In this document: one piece after another, positions 29,634 through 41,900 of the stretch
Layout of the letters: every line of letters begins with the position of its first letter
Numbering within the stretch: the stretch's first letter is position 1
DNA from: Elephas maximus indicus
Taxonomy: Eukaryota; Chordata; Mammalia; Proboscidea; Elephantidae
Length of the DNA stretch: 64,000 bases
Direction of reading: 5' to 3'
Assembly (NCBI RefSeq): GCF_024166365.1
Contig: NC_064820.1
Location: forward strand, 49,701,501-49,765,500
Position numbers and translations under genes: made by a program
Notes under the pieces: generated by a model
Told to the model about the DNA's origin: nothing
Databases searched by the model: none
The model's input: only the letters and a program-made list of their open reading frames with translations

Positions 29634-30887
29634 ACATGGTGCTACATTGGTATTTAAGTTTCCCTGGTATCCATTCAGTTTAGACCTTTTATCCAACAGT
29701 TCTTTAAAATTCTGGGTATGTATATCATATATACTTGTGGTAGCAGGGCCCTCCAAGACCTGGCTTTCCCTTCAATGTGCATTGGATTTTTAAACTGGAA
29801 GCTAGTTCAGGAACCATTTTTTCTCATTGGGTCAGGGTATGCCGCCCTTCTGCTCATCTGCTCTGTGGTTTTTTATTTTTGGTTATACAACTCAAGTAAC
29901 ACTTAGCTGCCCCTCAGAATTCCATGATCTATTAGCTACTGTCACAAAGCCCTGCAGATCAAGGCACCCTGATTTCCACTTCAGCCATACTATTATAATA
30001 ATTATACTTCTGACACTGAAGTATTAATACATGGCCTCTGCCATTCCAGCATCCTATGACCCCCACTGATAACAGCATGCCCAGTACCATGGCAGCATTT
30101 CATACTGTCAACCCTTTTTGATGGGCAGCCACCACTGAGCTTTTCAGATGCTGGTGTACCCCCTCCAGCACATTCTTTATTGCCTTAGTGAAGGGAATGT
30201 CCTCCTGGGGGATGTAATTAGGTGGTTCTTCAAAGTCTCATAGTAATGAATCCATTCTAATATTCATACCTCCTAGAACTTTCTCTTTTTTCAATACTGT
30301 GCTAGGGTAGTTCCACCATCTACACCTCATTTTTTATAGGCCATTATCATGTCCAAGCCTCAACAGCCACCCCAACAGTATATTAGAACCTGCTTCAGAT
30401 GCCCTCGCAAGGACATCAAATTCCAAGTCATGGGGAGATGATCCCCTGGTAATAAGCTCTCCCTTATCTGTCTTTATTCTTTCTTCAACCCTGGTCCCTC
30501 TTCCAACACCCTCAATATCCACTCTCACACATTTCCCTTGGTTCCTGACAGTACATATTAGCCAGGTTTTGCAATTCCTTTACTGTCAAACTATTTTTTC
30601 ACCACTCAGGCTGTGTTGAGGCCTGACCCTCATTACTGGTTTGGAGAATCTTGAGGTCAACCATCATTTTGTAAGTACGTGACTCGAAGAGGCCTTTGCA
30701 GGGTCTTCAGGCAAGGAAGACCAGGTTGAATCCTGATTTCCAATATTTTTAGTCTTATCCACCCTCTTGTTCCTAACTTCCTATCAAAGTCCTGTCTTTG
30801 ATCTTCATTGCAGCTTAGCCAACCCTACAATTAGGCCCTGGGCCTGTTTTAGGTAGTTTGCCTTCTGCTACAGCTGATTTTTTTTTC

Positions 30888-31050
30888 TAGTTGCTCTTCA
30901 GTCAATTCTGACTAATGGTGACCCCATGTGTGTGTAAAACTGTACTCCATAGGGTTTTCAGTGGCTGATTTTTTTAGAAGTATATTGCCAGGCCTTTAAA
31001 CTTTTGCCTTTTGGTTAATAGCCAAGTGCATTAACTGTTTGGATTACTGC
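30888..31050 (-). repeat. AfroSINE, long variant, antisense
   Basis: tagttgctcttcagtcaatt, agtatattgccaggccttta and cattaactgtttgga. Confidence 0.8.
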
Positions 31051-31335
31051 AGAAAATAAGGGTCTCCTTAAATTTTTTAAATCTTATCTTAAGGTCCCCT
31101 AGCTTTCAGTGTGTTTTGAGTTGAGAGTTGGTTGACTTGAGCCTGTTATTTTCTCCCAGGCTTCTGAAGCTGTTAACAGAAGCTAGCCAGCTCCACAGTC
31201 TCCATCATTGTCCCCATACTGATCAAGTACCATAGCTACCATATGACCCAATGCTCATCTTCTACCTACACTTACGAGTTTTAATAATATGTTGCTACTG
31301 CATGCCAGAGGTTATCACCACCCTGCTAACCAAAA

Positions 31336-31790
31336 GTGTATTCGTTTTCTATTGTTACCATTACAAATTACCACAAGCTTAGTGGCTTAAAACAACATAA
31401 ATTTATTATTTTACAGTTCTGTAAGTCAGAAGGGCAATATGGGTCTCAATGGGCTAAAGTCAAGGTGTCGGCAGGGTGGCATTCCTTTCTGGAGGCTCTA
31501 GGGGAGAATTCATTTTCTTGCATTTTTCCACTTTCTAGAGACTGCCTACATTCCTTGGCTGGTAGCCCCTTCCCTCCATCTTCAAAGTTAACAACATTGT
31601 ACCTCTCTGACCATTTTTCTATAGTCACATCTCCCTCTGACCATAGCTAAGAAAGGTCCTCTGCTATTAAGGACCCATGTGATTAGGCTGGGCCCATCTG
31701 TATTATTACCTCGTCTCAAATGTTTTAACTTAATCATATCTACAAAGTTCCTTTTACCTTGTAAGGCAACATATTCACACTAATGGAAGA
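31336..31790. repeat. Mammalian-wide interspersed repeat, family not assigned
   Basis: gtattcgttttctattgtta, gtggcttaaaacaacataaa, ggctctaggggagaattcat and ttaatcatatctacaaagtt form a pattern very common in mammalian genomes. I cannot name the family reliably. The 104-codon open frame in it is incidental. Confidence 0.6.
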
Positions 31791-31859
31791 AGACAAAGAA
31801 AGGATGAATTCCTTGTTTTTCATTTCTACACATTTAAAATAAAAATGCATTATCATCAT

Positions 31860-34800
31860 AACAAAGAGCACTGATGATATATAAACCTACAGGAGGTTGC
31901 CCCCACGCATCTGTCAGTTTATTGTACTGTGGGGGCTTGCAGTGTTGCTATGATGCTGGAAGCTATGCCATCAGTGTTCAAATACCAGCAGGGTCACCCA
32001 TGGAGGACAGGTTTCAGCTGAGCTTCCAGACTCAGACAGACTAGAAAGAAGGACCTGGTGGTCTACTTCTTGTCTACTTCTGAAAAGAATTAGCCACAGA
32101 AAACATTATGAATAGCAGTGGAACATTGTTTGATACAGCACATGAAAATGAACCCCTCAGGTTGGAAGGCATTCAAAATGCAATTTGGGAAGAGCTGCCT
32201 TCTCAAAGTAGAGTCAACGTTAAGATGGGGACGGAGTCAAGCTTTCAGGACCTTCATCTGCTGAAGTGGCATGACTCAAAATGAGAAGAAACAGCTGCAA
32301 ACATCCATCAATAATTGGAATGTGAAATGTACAAAGTATGAATCTAGGAAAATTAAAAATCCTCAAAAATGATGTATAAACATCGATATTCTAGGCATTA
32401 GTGAGCTGAAATGGACTGGCATTGGCCATTTTGAATAGGATAAGCATATGGTCTACTATGCTGAGAATGACAACATGAAGAGGAATGGCGTGGCATTCAC
32501 TGTTGTCAAAAAGAATGTTTCAAGGTCCATCCTGAAGTACAAAGCCGTCAATGATAGGATAATATCCATATGCCTAAAAGGAAGACCAGTTAATATGACC
32601 TTATTCAAATTTATATACTAACCACTAAGGCCAAAGATGAAGAAACTGAAGATTTTTACCAACTTCTGCAGTCTGAAATTGTTGCGACATGCAATCAAGA
32701 TGCATTGATAATTACCGGGGACTGGAATGCGAAAGTTGGAAACAAAAAAGGATAGGTAGTTGGAAAATATGATCTTGGTGATAGAAATAATGCCAAAGAC
32801 CGCATGACAGAATTCTACAAGACCAATGACTTCTTCATTACAAATACTTTTTTTTTTTTTAACCTACACAGCGACTATACATGTGGACCTTGCCAGATGG
32901 AATACGCAGGAATCAACATTGACTGCATTTGTGAAAAGCTCAATATCATCAGTCAGAACAAGGCCAGGGGCTGACTGTGGAACAGACCATCGATTGCTCC
33001 TATGCAAGTTTAAGTTGAAACTGAAGAAAATTAGAACAAGTTCATGAGAGCCAAAGTATGATCTTGAGTATATCCTACCTGAATTTAGAGACAATCACAA
33101 GAATAGAATTGATGATTTGAACACTAATGACCAAAGACCAGGCAAGCTGTGGAATGACAGTGAGGACATCATACATGAAGAAAGCAAGAGGTGATTAAAA
33201 AGACAGGAAAGACCAAAATGGATTTTAGAAGAGACTCTGAAACTTGCTCTTGAACATCGAGTTGCTAAAGTGAAAGAAAGAAATGACAACGTAAAAGAAG
33301 TGAAGATTTCAAAGGGCAGCTTGGCAAGATAAGAGTATTATGATGACATGTGCAAAGACCTGAAGATAGAAAACCAAAAGGGAAGAACATGCTCTGCATT
33401 CCTCAAGCTGAAAGAACTAAAGAAAAAACTCAAGCCTCGAGTTGCAATATTGAAGGATTCTATGGGAAAAACATTAAATGACACAGAAACCATCAAAAGA
33501 AGGTGGAAGGAATACACAGTTGCTCTACCAATAAGAATTGGTTGACATTCCACCATTTCAGGAGGCAGCATATGATCAGGAAGGAAGAAATCCAAGCTGC
33601 ACTGAAGGCACTGGCAAAAATCAAGGCTCCATCAAGGAATTGATGGAATACCAATTGAGATGTTTCAACAAATGGATGCAGTGCTTAAAGTACTCACTTA
33701 TCTATACCAAGAAATTTGGAAAACAGCTACCTGGCCAATCAACTGAAAGAGATCCATATTTATGCATATTCCCAAGAAAGGTGATCCAACCGAATGCAGA
33801 AATTATCGAACAATACCAACATCACACACAAGTAAAATTTTGCTAAAGATCATTCAAAAGCAGCTACAGCAATATATTGACAGGGAACTGCCAGAAATTC
33901 AAGCTGGATTCAGAAGAGGACATGGAACAAGGATATCATTGCTGATGTCAGATGGATCCTGTCTGAAAGCAGAGGATACTAAACAGATGTTTACCTGTGT
34001 TTTATTGACTGTGCAAAGGCATTCAGCTGTGTGAATCATAACAAATTATGGATAACATTGCAAAGAATGAGAATTCCAGAACACTTAATTGTGCTCATGA
34101 GGAACCTGTACATAGATTAAGAGGCAGGTGTTTGGACAGAACAAGGGGATACTGAGTGGTTTAAAGTCAGGAAAGGTGTGCATCAAGTGTTCTTTCACCA
34201 TACTTATTCAACCTGTATGCTGAGCAAATAATCCAAGAAGCTGGACTACATGAAGAATGGGGCATCAGGATTGGAGGAAGACTCATTTAACAACCTGCAT
34301 TATGCAGATGACACAACCTTGCTTGCTGAAAGGGAAGAGGACTTTAAGCACTTACTGATGATCAAAGGCCACAGCCTTCAATATGGATTAGACTTCAATA
34401 TAAAGGAACAAAAGTCCTCACAACTGGACCAATAAACATCATGATGAACAGAGAAAAGATTGAAGTTGTCAAGGATTTCATTTTACTTGGATACACAATT
34501 CACGCCCATGGAAGCAGTAGTCAGGAAATCAAGTGACACATTGCATTGGGCAAATACGCTGCAAACGATCTCTTTAAAGTGTTGAAAAGCAAAGACATCA
34601 CCTTGAAGACTAAGGTGCGACTGACCCAAGCCATGTTGTTTTCAATTGCCTCATGTGCATGTGTTAAGTTGGACAATGAATAAGGAAGACTGAAGAATTC
34701 ACACCTTTGAATTGTGGTGTTGGCGAAGAATACTGAATATACCATGGACTGCCAAAAGAACTGATTTGCTGTCCCAGTGGGCCTGGAAGGCGGAGTTGAA

Positions 34801-35787
34801 GCCCAGGGCCGAGAAGCCTCCACTCAGAATCTGGACAGTGTGGCCAATACCTAGAGTCTGGAGGGCAGGGCCATTGTATAAATTGTCTCAGAGAACAGAG
34901 GATTTTCAAAGCCTTGAGAGCTAATGTAATGTGTTCCACTGCCTTGCTTGGTGCATGTTATGCAGTCTTTTCCTCTAGTTTCTCCCGTTTTTAATGGAAA
35001 TGTCTAGCTTGTGCCTGTTCTGCCATTGTACCTTTGGAAGCAGATAACTTGTATGCTAGATTTCACAGATGAAGAGGAATTTTTGGATTTGGGACTTGGA
35101 GTTTAAGACTTTTGCTATGATGATGGGGTGAATATGCTTTGCATGTTGCAAGGATGTGATTTTTGGGGGGCCAAAGGGTGGAATGTCATGGGTTGAATTG
35201 TGTCCCCCCTCAAAATATGTGTCAACTTGGTTAGGCCATCCTTACCAGTATTGTGTGGTTGTCCTCCATTTTGTGACTATAATTTTATGTTAAGAGGATT
35301 ATGGTGGGATTGTAACACCACCCTTACTCAGGTCACCTCCCTGATCAAGTGTAAAGGGGGTTTCCCTGGGGTGTGGAAATAAAAGGCAAAAGGAAAGATA
35401 AAAGGATAAAAGGAAAGGGAAGCAAGCAGAGAGTTGGGGACCTCATACCACCAAGAAAGCTACACGGGGAGCAGAACTCATCCTTTGGACCCAGGGTCCC
35501 TGCATCTGAGAAGCTCTTGAGCAAATATGTCTTGGAAGAAGCACAACCAGAATGCTCCTTATCAGGAGGGATCAGTCCCTGGAGAAGGACATCGTGCTTA
35601 GTAGAGGGTCAGCAAAAAAGAGGAAAGAAGACCCTCAACGAGATAGATTGACACAGTGGCTTCAACAATGGGCTTAAGCATAACGACTGTGAGGATGGCA
35701 CAAGACCAGGCAGTGTTTCTTTCTGTTGTACATAGGGTTGCTGAGTTGCAACTGACTCACCAGCACCTAACAACAACACGGGAGGTT
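31860..35787 (+). mobile_element. RTE LINE, sense, near full length but dead, interrupted by an ERV insertion
   Basis: Single-ORF non-LTR retrotransposon with an APE-type endonuclease (32.3-33.0 kb, including the GDWN-type block near 32720) followed by reverse transcriptase (33.3-34.45 kb; FRRGHGTR near 33910) and the C-terminal region. It ends in the tail cagcacctaacaacaacacg at 35787. The ORF is broken by many stops and frameshifts, and a T14 run interrupts it at 32848-32861. The piece 34763-35530 is foreign. The 5' limit near 31860 is approximate. Confidence 0.8.
34763..35530 (+). mobile_element. ERVL-MaLR-like insertion: internal 3' end plus LTR, within the RTE
   Basis: The RTE reads ...actgccaaaagaac, breaks, and resumes ...gtcttggaagaagcacaacc at about 35525, as expected from the copy at 51225-51275. 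Inside is sequence with the style of MaLR internal 3' ends (gaaatgtctagcttgtgcct, ttttggggggccaaagggtg), then a candidate LTR starting TGTCATGGGTTGAATTGTGT at 35188. No ORF is present. The family is inferred from pattern; the target-site duplication is unclear. Confidence 0.5.
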
Positions 35788-36503
35788 GGTATTCATAATC
35801 TTCAGCAGCAAATGACTGTCTTCACAGAAGTGTAATTTTGGGAGGGGGAAAAAAAATCACAGGTCAACTATTTTCTTTCACTATTAATTAAGAAAAAGTG
35901 AGGAGCAGCTGCTCTTAAAAGAAAGGTAACATTGCATATTACCTAGATCAGACAGCTGATCCTATTACATCCTTTGCTCTTACACTTCAGTGCTTCTTTC
36001 AGAACGCTCCAAACTGCAGAGAAGAGATGAGGTGCTTCAGGTAAGTCACAGGAGGATCAAATGTAGCTGTTTGCATCTGAGTTTAGTCTAGTGTTAATCT
36101 CAAATTTATTCATCAGAGGTCACAAAAATAAACACAAACCCAGGAAAAAAAAAAACAAACAAACCATGAAGTGTATAGTAGAGAAAGCACAAATCTTGTA
36201 AACGAGAGGGGTAAGGATAGAAATCTTAGAGCAATATGAATTAGGATCCTAGAATTTACAGTAGAGATTACGTTAGAATATTGCCCTCATTTTTCAATGA
36301 CCCAGAGAGACAGGAGACTGGCCCCAAAATATATGAAATTGTTACAAGTGTTGAATCTCGACATGATGATAATATATGAGCTGATCGGTATTAGAAAATA
36401 AAGTTGGAATCAACTGGAGCTGATTATCAATCTGGCTTAATTCTTAATTCATAGACTCCTAAGGGTTGACAGGGCTTTTGGAGGCGGGGAAAAAAAAAGA
36501 AAA
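35788..36503. other. Unassigned intergenic stretch
   Basis: AT-rich, no gene; A-rich runs near 36148 and 36490. Confidence 0.35.
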
Positions 36504-36703
36504 AAATCAACCAGCTGCCACGGATTCTGACGCCCGGCAACTCCATGTGTGGCAGAGTGAAACTGTACCTCCACAGCGTCTTTAATAGTTGGTTTTCAGA
36601 AGTAGATCACCAGGTTTTTCTTCGGAGATCCTCTGGGTGAACTCAAACTGCCAACTCTGTTAGCAGCTGAGCGCTTAACTGTTTGCGCCACCCAGGGACT
36701 CCT
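36504..36703 (-). repeat. AfroSINE, long variant, antisense
   Basis: caaccagctgccacggattc through gtttgcgccacccagggact. The head is well preserved. Confidence 0.88.
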
Positions 36704-37204
36704 CTTAGAGGCTACCTAGTCCAATTTTACTGCCAATGTAAGTATTCCCTATAAAACCCCTGGGAATCACTAGCAGGTAGTAAGCAGCTCTACACTGACT
36801 ACAAAATGTAATTGCTAACCCTTAGTCCTGGGTTCTGTTATTAGGAAAACCCAGTAACTCGCTTCATGAATATTTATAGCAAAGTTTATACATGCTTACC
36901 ACCCATTCTGGGAATTAATTTCTTTGTTTGGAGTGTAAGAGTAATAAATAATCAGTACAAATTCCTCCACACTAGACTAATAGTTCTTGAAGACAAGACT
37001 ATCCTGCACATCTTTTTATTTCTGGCTTAAGCACAGTGCCTAGCTCATATTACGTTCTCAAATATTTATTGAATGATGAATGAAAGAAATAAAATGAAGG
37101 CTCTTATTTAAAAAACAAACAAAAGAAAACAAAAAAACAAGCATATTAGCTCTTTTCTTAACTAAATTGTTAGTTCAGGGTTAAAAAAGACTACTCAAGG
37201 ATCT
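36704..37204 (+). repeat. Intergenic stretch with an L2 3' end (about 36985-37085)
   Basis: agttcttgaagacaagacta, taagcacagtgcctagctca and aatatttattgaatgatgaa mark the L2 terminus. The remainder is unassigned. Confidence 0.6.
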
Positions 37205-38859
37205 GAAATATTTCTCTAAAGCTTTATTTCAAAGTTATTCACCTCTCTGTTAATAAGGTGTGCAGTTAATGCTCTAAGCCAAGTATTACTAGGCCTGCCC
37301 ATTGCCGGCAATGGACTTTGAGAAAACCCATTTCCTGGCCCCCAAAAGTTAAATTACTTTTTTCAAAACAGACCGAACTCCCAATACTTGTGAAAGTATT
37401 ACATGCACCGTCTTCCCATTATCTTTAAATCTGAACTTACATTATTAATCTACATCAGTGGATGTTAAAATGAAGTCATTTTAACAAATTATGACTGTAC
37501 AAATCAAAATACTACTAGTTATTATTAGACAAGAGTATTTTACAAACACTACAATACAATACATATTACCTTGCAATTTGAAACATTACATTTCATATTT
37601 GTGTAAGTTATTTTAGGTAAATGAAACTTCACAGAATCTAACAGCAAATAAAGTTTTAAAAATTTAGTTCTGTACATTAGTTCCAACTACCTCTATTTTA
37701 CAATCTATAAGGCTCATGTCATGTTCAGCACCAAAAAGATCTACGTAACTGTCTAACCAGTGTTCTTATCCATCCCATGTGATACTTTTTTTTTTTTTAA
37801 GGTGAAAGTCTGACAAAATGCTTTACAGATTCTACTTCTAGACCCTGAAGTGGAATATTCTTTTTGGCTAGGCAGGCTATGTAAAAATTTGGGTTGTAAC
37901 CGTATTTTCATTGGACAGATACAAACAAAATGAAAAAGGAATGCCGACATCATGAATTTAGGGTGTCAGTCTTTAAGATGAATTTATAACATTGAAGCAT
38001 CAGAAGTAACTTCATAATGCCCTGCCCCTATCCTACACCTTTTTGCTTTAAATGAAAAAAGGCAGCAAGAGAAAGGATTCATTTGTCCTTCAAAACAAGG
38101 TGCAAAGAAGGATTGCAACAGCAAACTTCCTCATATGTAGCTCCAGTAACATCTCAATGTTGTTCAGCATAGGTCACCTTGAACTTGATTTGGGAGCTGA
38201 CCTAGAACTTCCAAATGTATCGTCTTTTCTATACGAGAAGTCTCTCAGGGCTTGCATCTGTCTGTTCACTGAGGTCATTACAATAACATTCAGTCAGCGC
38301 TGGCCTGGATTAAACCAACCAACATTTCAGTTTCCAGAACCAGTGTGACCGTCCTAACTCTTTCCTCTCCCCTTAACATTTACGAATTTTAGAAAAAGAG
38401 CATATTCCAAACAGGGTTTGTGCATATGACATTTTAAGACCACATTCCCCAAGCTATGAACATTTTCAGTAATCTTACTTGTTCAAAGTATTACAAAATT
38501 CTTACGTGTTTTTAAAAAAAACAAGTGGAGACTAGTACCTCTGTTTTCTTCTGTCAGAAGCACATGATTCATTACACCACATTTAAAAGCTAAACTTCAT
38601 GCTACAAAGAGTCAGAGAGGTATGAAGTTTTACAGAGCCCTTCACGTCATTTCAGTACATGTAGCATCAGCTAAACCACAACAGGAAGCACTTTAGCTAA
38701 GACTTTCCGAAGAACACGAGAGTTTTCCAGGCTCCATGTCAGTTACATAAAAATTTAGGCAACGTGTAATCCTTTAAAATTGTCCCCATTCCCCCCAACC
38801 ACTCCCATACCCCAACTACCCCAACCCACACTGAAGTCTTAACACCTCACAAAAGTGTC
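37205..38859 (-). other. HMGCS1: HMGCS1 3' UTR (about 1.65 kb)
   Basis: The sequence from the stop codon to just past the only AATAAA on this strand is free of recognisable SINE, LINE or LTR sequence. That contrasts with its surroundings and fits a retained 3' UTR. The length agrees with a mature message of roughly 3.4 kb. The cleavage position is estimated from the signal. Confidence 0.75.
37223..37228 (-). terminator. HMGCS1: HMGCS1 polyadenylation signal AATAAA
   Basis: Minus-strand AATAAA (plus tttatt) is the only hexamer of this type between the stop codon and the L2 repeat beyond. Cleavage would fall near 37205. Confidence 0.7.
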
Positions 38860-38949
38860 TTAATGCTCCCCGTTACTAATGACAGCTGCTTCTGGTTCTG
38901 CTGCTGTTGCAGGGAGTCTTGGCACTTTCTTAGCAGGACTTGGAATATG
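38860..38949 (-). CDS. HMGCS1: HMGCS1 terminal coding exon 9 (codons 492-520 and stop)
   Basis: CCTTTCAG|CATATTCCA encodes [20 protein letters not shown] followed by AAVISNGEH and TAA. This matches the family's variable C-terminal tail in length (29 residues). Confidence 0.97.
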   Translation of the reverse strand, partial: HIPSPAKKVPRLPATAAEPEAAVISNGEH

Positions 38950-41900
38950 CTGAAAGGAAAGGAAAAAATTTATTGGTTCTTAAGACTTTTTTTGAAAACA
39001 GTCATGGCAGTAATTAAGTTCCTATGAAGAAACCGATAAAGCACAACTTTGGAGAGGTTTATGCTAAATATGCCCTATGTAACTTTTCATGGAGGGAAAT
39101 AAATATTTATCTTCACCTTATGGTGAATTTATTATATTACCTACATAGCAAGGGACCCACCAAACACAGTGCTTTGTTACATCTTGCACTGGCAGCTCAG
39201 GCACTGTGGCTTGACTAGCTACCTAATTTGTATAACAGCAAGGAGTAAGACTATGCATCCATGAAAGCTGTGATGAGCAGAAAAATAAAAGAAAGAACTT
39301 CAAGGTTATAGAGCCCTTGGTTAAGGCCTGGCTTCATACTTACTAGCTATGATGTTGGGCAACTCCCTTAACTTACAGGAACCTCATCTCCAAAATGGGG
39401 GTAATATCATTTTTTTTTTTTTTTTTATCACTTATCTCAAGGGGATTGTTTTAAGGGTTAAATAAGAGAATGCAAGTAAAGAGACTAGCATATAATATGA
39501 ATTCACATCATAGCTATGTTATTACTTCTTGATACTCTGGAGACAAATTTGACAAAGGTCTGAAAGAAAAGATGTGAGGGCTCAACACCCTGCCCCTACT
39601 CCATATGTCCCGTTGGAGCCTTCTCCCTGGGTTAGCCTTCTCTTAAATTTTGGTGTTATTAATAAAAGCTGGTAGGGTCGCTAGGCCTCAGAACTGACTC
39701 AACGGCACCTAACAATAAGTATGTCCTATGCGTTTTTTCAATGCTAATAATTTAAGTGCAAAGCACTTTACACTGTTGGAAAGTGGCACAGCTGGTATCT
39801 AATCCCAGAGTACTTGCTCGGAATTACACTGTTTTATTGGCATTCTTTTAAGTTGCTGAATCTCAGTTAGGCCCCCTAAGCCCTGAGATATGGGGGTCGA
39901 AACCTCTTACCCAGTCAAAGCATAAGACCAGACACAAAGAGCTTTATTTACCTCAGTTGCTTTGTTTGAATGTACAAGTCCTACTCCTTCCTCCAAAGAG
40001 TCATCATTCAGAGATGGGCGCCGAGCGTAAGTTCTTCGGTGCATTTCATCCACTCTAACCAAGTACCATGTTCCTTCAAAAAGTGAATCAATTGAACCCT
40101 GGGGAATATAGTTGACTAAAAGAAAGTCAGAGAATATGAAAAATTAGTTATGATATATAACTCATCTGGTAATAAAACTAAAGATAAGCTACATATTTCC
40201 CTACAATCTTTACCCACAAAAACTAATACTAAATAAAGTCTAGATATTTTTATCTTATATGCAGCATGTATAACATTATTGTAGCCCTCCAATAGCCTTT
40301 TGGACATATATTTATGTGTTTAAACACAATTTAAAATTTTTACCCAAGTGGTGAGTGTCCTCTCTGAGCTTCATATTTTCAGCAAAGACATCTGGTGCCA
40401 CACAAGTTCTTGAGTCAAGCCTTGATTTGAGGTCACATAAACTTGCTGTTATTTTATCTAGAGCAGACCCTAAAATAGTAAATAATTCCAACATTAATAC
40501 TAAAAATAGCACGCCAATAACATAGTTTATAAAGAATATGTTCTACATTCTACTTTGGTGAGTAACGTCTAGGGTCTTAAAAACCTGTGAGCGGCCATCT
40601 AGGATACTCCACTGGTCTCACTCCTTCAGGAGTAAGGAAAAAACAAGAAAACTAAAGATACAAGGGAAAGATTAGTCCAAAGGACTAATGGGCCACATCT
40701 ACCATGGCCTCAGCCAGACTGAGTCCAGTACAACAAGATGGTGCCCCGCTACCACCACTGACTGCTCTGACAGGGATCACAGTAGAAGGTCTCAGACAGA
40801 ACTGGAGAGAAATGTAGAACAAAATTCTAACTCAAAAAGAAAGTCCAGACTTGCTGGCCTGACAGAGGCTAGAGAAGTCCTGAGAGTATGGCCCCCGACA
40901 TCCCTTCAGCTCAGTAATGAAGTGACTCCTGAGGTTCACCCTTCAGCCAAAGATTGAACAGGCCCATGGAACAAAACAAGACTGAAGGGGCGCACCAGCC
41001 CTGGGGCAGGGAATGGAAGGCCCCAGGGCTGGGGGAGAAGAAAGCTGGTAATAGGGAACCCAGGGATGAGAACAGAGAGTTTTGACATGTCGTAAGGTTG
41101 TTAACCAATGTCACAGAACAATGTGTGGACTAACTGTTTGAGATGAGAAACTGGTTTGTTCTGTAAACCTTCATCTAAAGTACAATTAAAAAAAAGAAAG
41201 AAAAAAATTAAAAAATAAGAGAAAAATAGCATGCCAAAATGAAGCCTGAATGAGATATTGCCGATGGGATAAAAACACCTTTTCATTTCTCTTAGAACTA
41301 CTGGCTATCATTTAGTTAGTAGATAAGATGGGATCTATCTGACACAGTGTCCTATGACCTCTGACTATACATTTATTTCAATATTAGCCAACAGACAAGT
41401 TAGGACATTGGTGGGATTTGAAGCTAAGTAACTTCTCTATATACACCATCGCATATTCTTAAAGTAATGTCAAGTCTTCCACCAGTCTTTGTTCTTATTC
41501 TTTCCTGCTCAGTAAAGGCACAAATGTTTTATTAAACAGAGCCCAAACCATAAATCTTTTATAAAAATTAGATAATTTAGTATAAAGCCAAACCAGAAAC
41601 AAATGATTCTGATGTTATTCACTCATACCATCAGACTCAATCATAAGTGTTGACTCATATGCTGCCTGGGTTAAATAAATATGCTTCCCCTTCCATACCT
41701 ATACCTTCTAGCTATATATGCTTAAGGAGCCCTGGTGGTGCAGCAGTTAAGAGCTTGGCTGCTAACCAAAAGGTCAGCAGTTCGAATCCACCAGGTGCTC
41801 CTTGGAAATCCTATGTGGCAATTCTACTCTGTCCTAGAGGGTCACTATGAGTTGGAATCATCTCAACCACAATGGGTTTATATACGCTTAAAAAAATGAG

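Larger units (their letters stand above)
26370..31330 (-). mobile_element. ERVL-class endogenous retrovirus relic, antisense, internal region
   Basis: On the minus strand, decayed pol blocks appear in retroviral order as coordinates fall. Reverse transcriptase-like sequence lies around 28.70-29.05 kb and integrase-like sequence around 27.1-27.5 kb, with gag-like territory inferred at about 29.7-31.3 kb. The frame is broken by many stops and shifts and by AfroSINE insertions at 26897, 28884, 29468 and 30890. No intact ORF exceeds about 100 codons and no LTR was confidently bounded. It is a fossil without coding capacity. Class III (ERVL) is inferred from the RT block; the exact limits are uncertain. 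Confidence 0.6.

Noticed and set aside
33348..34435. Series of small plus-strand ORFs as separate genes
   Set aside because: They are broken pieces of one RTE reverse transcriptase, collinear with the copy at 50928-53435.
37645..37655. AATAAA on the plus strand inside the HMGCS1 3' UTR
   Set aside because: Wrong strand for HMGCS1 and about 13 kb beyond the NIM1K stop, with a good NIM1K signal already at 24730.
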